Assembly (NCBI GenBank): GCA_013360465.1
Contig: JABWBO010000024.1
Coordinates: 1 to 46,144, forward strand
Reading direction: 5' to 3'
Length of the DNA: 46,144 bases
Origin: Anaerolineae bacterium
GTDB taxonomy: Bacteria > Chloroflexota > Anaerolineae > Aggregatilineales > Phototrophicaceae
Shown here piece after piece: positions 9,444-16,132 of the stretch; within the stretch, counting starts at the first letter, position 1, and each line of letters starts with the position of its first letter. The notes under the pieces were generated by a model, which saw only the letters and a program-made list of their open reading frames with translations, did not search any database and was not told where the DNA came from. Position numbers and translations under genes: made by a program.

Positions 9444-9456
9444 CGCTATTATAGCG
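9444..9456 (-). promoter_or_regulatory. promoter of the formate dehydrogenase operon, -10 inside a palindrome
   Basis: On the minus strand a perfect TATAAT lies at 9453-9448, 40 bases upstream of the fdhA start. It is embedded in a perfect 13-bp palindrome, CGCTAT-T-ATAGCG. The -35 at normal spacing is weak (CGCCTT). The half-site CGCTAT occurs again at 9425-9430. A protein bound to this palindrome would block or control the operon. The same palindrome read on the plus strand offers TATTAT for the divergent ROK kinase gene. Confidence 0.55.
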
Positions 9457-9495
9457 TCGATTGCGCTGGCAAGGCGTCACCCTGGGACGACGGCT

Positions 9496-10464
9496 ATGAC
9501 CTCACCGACGGTATTGGGCATCGACATCGGCGGGACCTCGACGAAGCTGGGATTGATCCAGCCGGACGGCGCGATCCTGGCGAGCGGAAAGATCCCCACC
9601 GAGGCGCGCGGGACTGACCCGGCTCCATTCTTCGCCCGGCTGTTCGCGGTGGTGGATGCACTGCTGGAGCGCGCCGGAACCGCTGTGATCGGCATTGGCA
9701 TCTCAGCGCATGGCGAGGTGGATCGCGAACGCCGCCGCCCGATCATCGCCGGCAACACGCCGGCGCTGCGCAATGTCGATGTGCGCGGAACTATCGAGGC
9801 GCGCTATGGGCTGCCGGTCGTCATGAACAACGATTTGACCGCCCACGCCCTGGGCGAATACACCTTCGGATGCGGCGGCGGAGTCGAGCGCTTCATGTGT
9901 CTGGCGATCGGCACCGGTCTCGGTGCGGCGTTGATCGTCGAGGGCAAGCCGTTGATCATCGACGGCGGCAATTCCGGGAATACCGGTCTGATCATCCTCG
10001 ATCCGCGCGCCCCGCGCGATTCCAACGGCATTCGCGGCTCGGCAGAGGGATTATGCGGCGTCCCTGGCATCGAGCGGCTGGCGCGCGAACGCTACGGGCG
10101 TCCGGTGCGCGCGTATGAGGTGATCGCCGGGGCGAGGGCGGGTGGCGACGATACAGCGACGGCGATCATGGCGCAGATCGGCGGATGGTTGGGTCAGACC
10201 CTCGCCAGCCTGAGCGTGATCTTCTACCCACACCGCATCGCGCTGACCGGGGGAACGGCGTCGGCGGGCGCAGTCCTGCTCGACGCCTGCCGCGCTCAGT
10301 TCGATGACCTGGTCGGCGACTTCTTCCGCGATCTGGCAGCGAACACCGCCGGCAATTTTCGCGATGTCGAGATCGTGTTGGGAGAAGGCGGAGCCGATAC
10401 CGGCATCCTCGGCGCGTCTGTTGAGGTGTTCCAGCAAAACGGCACTCTGCTGAACCAGCGGTGA
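9496..10464 (+). CDS. ROK-family sugar kinase
   Basis: A 322-residue ROK protein. The phosphate-binding loop GIDIGGTSTKLGL is at residues 8-20, then IGISAHGEVD, the catalytic Asp in MNNDLTAHALGE, and IGTGLGAAL. It phosphorylates a hexose or N-acetylhexosamine with ATP. The zinc motif that many ROK proteins carry (CxCGxxGCxE) is not present; the equivalent region reads GNTGLIILDP, so it belongs to a zinc-free branch. No helix-turn-helix precedes the kinase, so it is an enzyme and not a repressor. It is convergent with the amidohydrolase (18-base gap). With the SIS-domain gene and a LacD-type aldolase elsewhere in the window it could belong to an amino-sugar or keto-sugar route; the true substrate cannot be read from the sequence. 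Confidence 0.88.
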   Translation: MTSPTVLGIDIGGTSTKLGLIQPDGAILASGKIPTEARGTDPAPFFARLFAVVDALLERAGTAVIGIGISAHGEVDRERRRPIIAGNTPALRNVDVRGTIEARYGLPVVMNNDLTAHALGEYTFGCGGGVERFMCLAIGTGLGAALIVEGKPLIIDGGNSGNTGLIILDPRAPRDSNGIRGSAEGLCGVPGIERLARERYGRPVRAYEVIAGARAGGDDTATAIMAQIGGWLGQTLASLSVIFYPHRIALTGGTASAGAVLLDACRAQFDDLVGDFFRDLAANTAGNFRDVEIVLGEGGADTGILGASVEVFQQNGTLLNQR

Positions 10465-10482
10465 GTCGGGGCGAATGCGGGT

Positions 10483-11553
10483 TCAGCCGCCCAGCATCAC
10501 TCGTTCAGCGTTCTTGTAGTAGACCTTCTCCAGCACGTCATCCGGCAGGTACAGCCCATAGATGCGCCAGCGTCCCTGCCGGGGCACATCTTCGATGCCA
10601 TACGCGAAGTATTCGTCGTCGGTCTCCAGGAAACGATAGTACGTCGGGTAGATGAACTCGTCCGGCGCGCGGTCCGTGCCGAACAGGATGCGGTCGGCGT
10701 ATTTCAGGAAGAAGCGCCGCGCTGAATAGGGCTGCCGTCCCAGTTCGCCGATACGCTCGCTGATGTCAACATGGAAATTCGGGCAGCGGTCAAGCACGGC
10801 GCCGACCCAGCCGAGATTCTCGGCATAGCAGCCAACGTGCGCGCCGACGAACGTCGTCCCGGCGTGCCGCGCGGCGATACTGGCGAGACCGTTGACGACC
10901 ATCATGAAGCCGGGAAACGGCGGGCTGGGGAACTGCCAGTCGACATGATCGTGCAGCTCTTCCCAGCGCTCGTTGCAGTGGTCCACCGGGTCGAAGAAAG
11001 CGACCGGATCGGCGATATGGATCGTGACCGGCAGTCCGAGTTCGCCGGCGGTCGCCCAGATCGGATCAAGGCGCGGATCGTCAACCGGGACGAGATCGCC
11101 CCGGTGGTCGCGGACGGTCAGTCCCAGCATCTTCCAGATCTTCAAACCCTGCGCGCCGCGCGCCGCCTGCTGGCGAAGGCGTTCGGCTGCCCAGTCCGGG
11201 AAACGATCCCCAAGCTCATCCCATTTCGTCCAGTCGACGCCGCCGAAACAGCGGAACCGCTCTGGGGCGGCGGCTTTGAAGTGGTCAAGATGATCTTCGA
11301 GGATGTCTTCTCCCCACCCGCCGTCGAGATCGATGTAGACGCGCACGTCCGCACGATCCAGTATATCCAGCAGTTCGGCGACGGGACGCTTGTTCCAGCC
11401 GCCGAAGCCGGGCAGCGACAGGTGGTTGTGCGCATCGATGACCGGGAAGCGTGGGCGCGAGACCGGCGTCTCCTTCGTCACCAGTTTGGAAGTCGGCTGG
11501 AACTCGCTCAGCAGCAGCGGTTGAACATTAGGGGCCTGATTGACGACAGCCAT
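10483..11553 (-). CDS. amidohydrolase-2 family metal-dependent hydrolase
   Basis: A 356-residue TIM-barrel hydrolase. Residues ~39-44 give the metal motif DAHNHL; later landmarks are VTIHIADP, FVGAHVGCYAEN and LFGTDRAPDEF, with the HxH, the single His residues and the catalytic Asp expected of the PF04909 family. Family members hydrolyse or decarboxylate lactones and small ring or carboxylate compounds; the substrate is not evident here. The frame opens with a ~35-residue extension before the barrel. The gene starts back-to-back with the SIS-domain gene across a 198-bp region containing several inverted repeats, so both may answer to the same sugar regulator, suggesting a sugar-acid lactone as one candidate substrate. 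Confidence 0.85.
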   Translation of the reverse strand: MAVVNQAPNVQPLLLSEFQPTSKLVTKETPVSRPRFPVIDAHNHLSLPGFGGWNKRPVAELLDILDRADVRVYIDLDGGWGEDILEDHLDHFKAAAPERFRCFGGVDWTKWDELGDRFPDWAAERLRQQAARGAQGLKIWKMLGLTVRDHRGDLVPVDDPRLDPIWATAGELGLPVTIHIADPVAFFDPVDHCNERWEELHDHVDWQFPSPPFPGFMMVVNGLASIAARHAGTTFVGAHVGCYAENLGWVGAVLDRCPNFHVDISERIGELGRQPYSARRFFLKYADRILFGTDRAPDEFIYPTYYRFLETDDEYFAYGIEDVPRQGRWRIYGLYLPDDVLEKVYYKNAERVMLGG

Positions 11554-11605
11554 GTCTGACTATCCTTTCCTAGTCGGCTAAGACTTGATAGCACAGCCAC
11601 CAGGA

Positions 11606-11643
11606 ATTGTCAAAGACAATCAGAAATAATCACAATTCGTGAT
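11606..11643. promoter_or_regulatory. two perfect inverted repeats in the divergent control region
   Basis: ATTGTC-AAA-GACAAT spans 11606-11620 and ATCAC-AATTC-GTGAT spans 11629-11643. Both are perfect and sit in AT-rich DNA between two divergently transcribed genes, just upstream of a good promoter for the sugar operon. They look like operator sites for one or two dimeric regulators. No regulator gene lies directly beside them. Confidence 0.55.
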
Positions 11644-11652
11644 GTTTTTCAG

Positions 11653-11683
11653 TCTGTTCGTGCGCATTTTTGCACAAAACAGA
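11653..11683. promoter_or_regulatory. imperfect dyad upstream of the -35 element
   Basis: The outer arms TCTGTT (11653-11658) and AACAGA (11678-11683) enclose GTGC (11660-11663) and GCAC (11672-11675), offset by one base. The dyad ends 10 bases before the -35 box of the sugar operon, a typical place for an activator site. Confidence 0.4.
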
Positions 11684-11693
11684 GGTGTTCTGA

Positions 11694-11722
11694 TTGACTC
11701 TCGCGCAAAAGCTCATTATCAT
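11694..11722 (+). promoter_or_regulatory. sigma-70-like promoter of the sugar operon
   Basis: TTGACT at 11694-11699 and TATCAT at 11717-11722 are separated by 17 bases; each matches the consensus at five of six positions. Transcription would start near 11730, close to the AAAGGA ribosome site (11741-11746) of the SIS-domain gene. Confidence 0.6.
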
Positions 11723-11751
11723 CACAGCTAAACGAATGGGAAAGGATTGGC

Positions 11752-12822
11752 ATGAGTACTGCTGCCGGCGTGTACAGTCTCGCCGAAATAACCAGTCAAC
11801 CGGAGGTGTGGGGGAAAGCCGTCGAAACCTTCCACAAAGAGGCGAATGCTTTCAAGTCCTTGGTTGCCGGGCACAGGACCAGTCAGGTGATTTTCACGGG
11901 CTGCGGCTCGACCTACTACCTCGCCCAGGCGGGCGCGGCGCTGTTTCAGCAGATGCTCGGCACGAGCGCGCGGGCATACCCGGCGTCAGAGATCGCGCTC
12001 TTCCCAGAACTGGTCTTCCAGCCCGCCGCTGAACCGCTGCTGATCGCGGTGTCGCGTTCCGGCGAGACGACCGAGACGCTGGCAGCCGTCCGCGCCTTTC
12101 GCCAGCACTTTCGCGGTCCCGTCGTGGCGATCACCTGTTACGAGAGCAGCCTGACTACCGCCGCAGACTTCGCTTTCGTCATCCCAGAAGCGCAGGAAAC
12201 CAGCCTGGCGCAAACGCGCTCCTTCGCCAGCATGCTGGTCGTCGTCGAAGCGCTGATCGCCTCGCTCGCCGGACGGGGCGACCTCGACATCCTGTCCAGG
12301 CTCGGCGCGACGGCAGCGTCGCTCCTGGAACGCTACCAGGGTCTCGCGCAGCAGCTCGGCGAAGACCAGCAGATCGAGCGCTTCTTCTTCCTCGGCTCCG
12401 GTCCTCTTTACGGAATCGCCTGCGAAGCGATGCTGAAGATGAAAGAAATGTCGCTCTCCTACAGCGAAGCCTTCCACGTGCTGGAGTTCCGTCATGGACC
12501 GATGTCGATGGTCGATCAGCGCGCGCTGGTGGTCGTGCTGATGTCCGACGAAGCGCATGCCCAGGAAGCCTCGGTGGTCAAAGACATGCGGGCGCGCGGG
12601 GCGCAGACGCTCGTCATCGCCGACCAGGATTACGGGCTAGGGCTGAAGGCAGCGCCCCACTTCGTCCACATTGACGCCAATCTGCCGCGCTGGGCGCGCC
12701 CGGTCGCCTATCTGCCTGTGCTGCAGCTGATGGCGTTTCACCGGGCGCTTTCCAACGGACAGAACCCGGACCTGCCCGCTAACCTGGAATTCGTGATCTC
12801 ACTGGATGCATCGATGATGTGA
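11752..12822 (+). CDS. double SIS-domain sugar isomerase/deaminase (GlmS C-terminus/AgaS-like)
   Basis: A 356-residue protein with two SIS domains. The first contains FTGCGSTYYLAQ (~50-61) and the phosphosugar loop AVSRSGETTET (~102-112); the second contains FFLGSGPLYGIACEAMLKMKEMS and the conserved EFRHGPMSM. This is the architecture of the isomerase half of glucosamine-6-phosphate synthase and of AgaS/FrlB-type ketose-aldose isomerases or deaminases. There is no glutaminase domain, so it does not make amino sugars from glutamine; it more likely isomerises or deaminates a sugar phosphate in catabolism. A good AAAGGA site precedes the ATG. It is the first gene of the sugar operon and directly precedes the ABC transporter, so its substrate is probably derived from the imported sugar. 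Confidence 0.88.
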   Translation: MSTAAGVYSLAEITSQPEVWGKAVETFHKEANAFKSLVAGHRTSQVIFTGCGSTYYLAQAGAALFQQMLGTSARAYPASEIALFPELVFQPAAEPLLIAVSRSGETTETLAAVRAFRQHFRGPVVAITCYESSLTTAADFAFVIPEAQETSLAQTRSFASMLVVVEALIASLAGRGDLDILSRLGATAASLLERYQGLAQQLGEDQQIERFFFLGSGPLYGIACEAMLKMKEMSLSYSEAFHVLEFRHGPMSMVDQRALVVVLMSDEAHAQEASVVKDMRARGAQTLVIADQDYGLGLKAAPHFVHIDANLPRWARPVAYLPVLQLMAFHRALSNGQNPDLPANLEFVISLDASMM

Positions 12823-12875
12823 CCTGTTTGAGAAGATCGGACCCTACAGGAAAAGGAGGTGTTTTCGAGGACGAC

Positions 12876-12935
12876 ATGAGTGCGGTGCAATCACGGCGTG
12901 GTCAAACTGAATCTTTTAAGGAGACATCTCGATGA
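12876..12935 (+). CDS. possible 19-residue leader peptide coupled to the binding-protein gene
   Basis: A short frame starts at an ATG preceded by GAGG at 5-base spacing (with a GGAGGT further upstream) and ends in a TGA that overlaps the ATG of the binding-protein gene (ATGA). The predicted peptide begins MSAVQSRRGQ and is hydrophilic. The coupling geometry is typical of real gene junctions in this window, but the frame is very short and could be chance. A role in translation of the abundant binding protein is a guess. Confidence 0.25.
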   Translation: MSAVQSRRGQTESFKETSR

Positions 12936-14230
12936 AAAAGCCTTTGATCCTGATGTGCGTAAGCCTGGTGCTGATCGCCGCCCTTGGTCTCGGCGTGGTC
13001 AGCGCACAGGAACCGGTCACCCTGGTGTTCTGGTCGATGTGGAACGAGACTGAAGGACAGGCGCGCGTCCTGCAGACGGCGATTGCCAATTTCGAAGCGG
13101 CGAATCCCAATATCAACGTTGAAGCTGTGTGGAACGGACGCCAGAACCAGACTCTGGTGCGCACGGCGTTGAGCAGCGGCAGCCAGGTCATTGATCTGAT
13201 GGATCAGGATGCCGACCAGATCGCGGGCGGTCTCATGCGCGAAGGCTTCGCGCTGCCGCTGAACGACTACCTTCAGCAGCCGGCGTTCGATCACGAAGAG
13301 GTACTCGCCGAGGTCTTCCTGCCGAGTACACTCGAAATGTTCGCCCTTGAAGGCAACATCTATCAGTTCCCCTACATCTACAACACCGTCCAGTTCTGGT
13401 ATGACAAGCGCATCTTCGCCGAGGTTGGCGCCGCGGTCCCGCAGACCTGGGACGACCTGCTGGCGGTGTGTTCGACCCTGATCGACGCCGGCTATGCGCC
13501 TATCGCCGCCGAAGGCAATGAGCCGGGCTATGCCGCCTTCTACCTGACCGAGATGCTGGCGCGCCTCAAGGGACCAGGCTGGCTGCGTCAGGCTGCCGCC
13601 GACGCGACCGGCGAAATGTGGCGCGACCCGGCAGTCCTGCGGGCGGCGCAGATGACGCGCACGCTGTGGGACAACGGCTGCGTGCCGCCGGAGACCATCG
13701 GCTACGTCTGGCCCCAGGGGCAGACGACGCTGGCGTTCGGTACCGCGGCGATGGAGCTGGTTGGCTCGTGGCTGCCGGTCGAACTTCAGACGCAGACCGA
13801 TCCCGACTTCCAGTGGGGCGGATTCAGCTTCCCGGCAATCGAGGGCGGCGTGGGTTCGACCAGCGATGTCTACGCCCTGCTGCTGGCGTTCATGATCAAC
13901 AAAGACACGGCGCACCCCGACGAAGCATTCGCCTTCCTGCGCTACGTCATGTCCGATGAGATTCAGCAGCTCTTCACCGATGAGTCGCTCGTCGGTGTGA
14001 CCAACAAGTACATCACCTGGAATCCGATCATCGCCGACGCTTCGGCGACAGCAGCGGCGGCAACCTCGACCTATGGGGATGTCGATAACGTGGCATCGCT
14101 TTACAGCGAGTACCTGAACACCATCCTGTACCCGAACTATGTCTCGCTGTGGCAGGGTGCAGTGACTCCTGAAGCGTACATCGACATGATGGCGACGCAG
14201 ACGGCGGAATACTGGGCGTCGCATTCGTAA
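12932..14230 (+). CDS. ABC transporter sugar-binding protein (family 1 extracellular SBP)
   Basis: A 432-residue secreted solute receptor. Residues 1-25 are a classic signal peptide (MKKP, then a hydrophobic stretch, cleavage after VSA); there is no lipobox, so membrane anchoring must be by other means or it is free. The mature part begins VTLVFWSMWNETEGQ, as in maltose- and oligosaccharide-binding proteins of the MalE/UgpB class. AAGGAG lies upstream of the ATG. The stop codon TAA is the loop of a 7-bp hairpin (GCATTCG/CGAATGC), followed by a larger stem-loop before the permease genes. It delivers sugar to the two permeases downstream. Confidence 0.93.
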   Translation: MKKPLILMCVSLVLIAALGLGVVSAQEPVTLVFWSMWNETEGQARVLQTAIANFEAANPNINVEAVWNGRQNQTLVRTALSSGSQVIDLMDQDADQIAGGLMREGFALPLNDYLQQPAFDHEEVLAEVFLPSTLEMFALEGNIYQFPYIYNTVQFWYDKRIFAEVGAAVPQTWDDLLAVCSTLIDAGYAPIAAEGNEPGYAAFYLTEMLARLKGPGWLRQAAADATGEMWRDPAVLRAAQMTRTLWDNGCVPPETIGYVWPQGQTTLAFGTAAMELVGSWLPVELQTQTDPDFQWGGFSFPAIEGGVGSTSDVYALLLAFMINKDTAHPDEAFAFLRYVMSDEIQQLFTDESLVGVTNKYITWNPIIADASATAAAATSTYGDVDNVASLYSEYLNTILYPNYVSLWQGAVTPEAYIDMMATQTAEYWASHS

Positions 14231-14244
14231 CGAATGCGTCAAGC

Positions 14245-14296
14245 GGATGAGGGGCGATGTGATGCGCCGAAACGCGCGCTTCCTCGCCTCTCATCC
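14245..14296 (+). terminator. intercistronic stem-loop after the binding-protein gene
   Basis: A 13-base arm (14245-14257) pairs with 14284-14296 at 12 of 13 positions; the 26-base loop contains further GC-rich pairing. There is no T-run, so it more likely attenuates readthrough or protects the 3' end of the binding-protein message than fully terminates, which would explain more binding protein than permease. Confidence 0.5.
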
Positions 14297-14337
14297 CATC
14301 ATGACCCGCGCAGGCTTAGACAAAACGGCTTAAATTT

Positions 14338-15225
14338 ATGAGAGTCTCAAATCGATTCATTGCGCTGCTGATACTGCCCTCCTTTGCGCTCTATCTGATC
14401 TTCTTCATCGTGCCCACCATCCAGGCGCTCATCTACAGCCTCTACGACTGGAGCGGCTTCGGCGCTGCGCCGCAGTTCATCGGTCTGAGCAATTTCCAGG
14501 AACTGCTGAATGACCGCGTCTTCTGGCGCAGCATCGGCAACACGGTTGGAATCCTGATCGTCGGCGGCATCGTCGTCTTCGGTCTGGCATTCGTCATGAC
14601 CATGATGCTGTCGTCGGGCATACGCGGCAAGAAGTTCTTCCGAGGCGTGATCTTCCTGCCCAACATCATCGCTGTGATCGCGCTGACCACGCTTTGGGGC
14701 TACATGTACACGCCGCGCACGGGGTTATTCGCCGTCATCTTCGACGCTATCGGGCTGACCGACCTGGCTCGCTTCCCGTGGATGGGTCCCGATACCATCA
14801 CCATTGCCATGATGATCGCCATCGTTTGGATCGAAGTGGGCTTCTACGTCGTCCTGCTGCTGGCGGGCGTGGACAAGATTCCGCCGGACTTCTACGAGTG
14901 TGCCAAGCTCGACGGCGCGTCCGACTGGCAGCAGTTCCGCCACATCACGGTCCCCCTGCTTTCGGACGTGATCTCTATCGGCATGGTGTTGTGGAGCATT
15001 CACGCGCTGAAATTCTTCGAGTTTCCGTTCTCCTTCACCGGTCTTGAGCCGAATCCGAGTTCCTACACGGTAGCGGTCTACCTGTATATCCTCGGCTTTG
15101 GTCAGCGCCAGCCGATTTACCGACTGGGCTATGCAACGGCGATCGGCGTCACGCTGCTCCTGGTGGTGATCCTGGTCGTACTGATACTGCGCCGCCTGAC
15201 TCGCCGCGAAGTGGTTCAATACTAG
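14338..15225 (+). CDS. ABC sugar permease, MalF/UgpA type
   Basis: A 295-residue membrane protein with about six hydrophobic segments, the first at residues ~8-30. The cytoplasmic EAA loop that contacts the ATPase reads YECAKLDGASDWQQFRHITVP (near 186-206). It forms a heterodimeric channel with the next gene. The ribosome site is weak (AT-rich sequence just before the ATG), in line with lower expression than the binding protein. The next gene starts 6 bases after the stop. Confidence 0.93.
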   Translation: MRVSNRFIALLILPSFALYLIFFIVPTIQALIYSLYDWSGFGAAPQFIGLSNFQELLNDRVFWRSIGNTVGILIVGGIVVFGLAFVMTMMLSSGIRGKKFFRGVIFLPNIIAVIALTTLWGYMYTPRTGLFAVIFDAIGLTDLARFPWMGPDTITIAMMIAIVWIEVGFYVVLLLAGVDKIPPDFYECAKLDGASDWQQFRHITVPLLSDVISIGMVLWSIHALKFFEFPFSFTGLEPNPSSYTVAVYLYILGFGQRQPIYRLGYATAIGVTLLLVVILVVLILRRLTRREVVQY

Positions 15226-15231
15226 AGAGGC

Positions 15232-16125
15232 ATGACGATGACCCAGCAATCCCTGACAGCCGGCCGGTCAGCCGCCCTCTCGACGCGGACCAGGAAGCGG
15301 CGCATCCAGCTTCGACAGGTTCCCTCCTATCTCTTCCTCGGCGCATGGTCTGCCTTCACCATCCTGGCGCTCTCCTGGGTGGTGCTGGCGTCGGTCAAGA
15401 CAAACCGCGAAGTCTTTCGCCAGCCATTTCAGATTCCGGCGGAACCGCAGTGGGTCAACTACGAGCGGGTGTGGTCCAATTCGCAGGTGGGGCAGTCCTT
15501 CCTCAACAGCCTGCTCATCGTCGGTGTGTCGGTCGTGCTGATCCTGGTGGTCTCTGCGCCGGCGTCCTACATCCTGAGCCGCGCGCGCTTCAAGGGGCGC
15601 GGCTTGCTGACGATGATCTACATCGCCGGCATTGGCATCCCTTACCCACTCCTGTTCATCCCGCTGTTCGCGCTGCTGGCGGGGATCAAGCTGATCAACA
15701 CCATGCCGGGGCTGATCCTGATCTATGTCAGCCTCTCTATCCCCTTCACGGTCTACATCCTGACCGGGTTTTTCAGCACTTTGCCCCAGGAACTGGAGGA
15801 CGCCGCCGTCATCGATGGCGCGACCGATTTCCAGGTCTTCCGCAAGGTGATGCTGCCGCTGGCGTCGCCCGGTCTGCTGACGGCGTCGATCTTCAACTTC
15901 ATCGGCTTGTGGAACGAGTTTCAACTGGCGCTGATCTTCATTCAGGACCCGGATAAACGCCCGCTTTCGCTGAGCCTGTACACGCTCAAGAACTCGATGA
16001 CCTATTCCGGAGACTGGGCGGGGTTGTTCGCCGGGGTGGTCATCGTGGTCGTGCCGACGATCCTGCTGTACATCTGGCTGTCGGAACGCATGATCTCCGG
16101 CATGACGCTCGGCTCCGTGAAATAG
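15232..16125 (+). CDS. ABC sugar permease, MalG/UgpE type
   Basis: A 297-residue membrane protein with a ~30-residue basic cytoplasmic N-terminus and six predicted membrane segments. The EAA loop reads ELEDAAVIDGATDFQVFRKVM (near 187-207), typical of the MalG class. Two in-frame ATGs (15232 and 15238) are possible starts; AGAGAGG precedes the first. No ATP-binding subunit follows, so the transporter must use an MsmX/MalK-like ATPase encoded elsewhere. Confidence 0.93.
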   Translation: MTMTQQSLTAGRSAALSTRTRKRRIQLRQVPSYLFLGAWSAFTILALSWVVLASVKTNREVFRQPFQIPAEPQWVNYERVWSNSQVGQSFLNSLLIVGVSVVLILVVSAPASYILSRARFKGRGLLTMIYIAGIGIPYPLLFIPLFALLAGIKLINTMPGLILIYVSLSIPFTVYILTGFFSTLPQELEDAAVIDGATDFQVFRKVMLPLASPGLLTASIFNFIGLWNEFQLALIFIQDPDKRPLSLSLYTLKNSMTYSGDWAGLFAGVVIVVVPTILLYIWLSERMISGMTLGSVK

Positions 16126-16132
16126 GAGCCGC

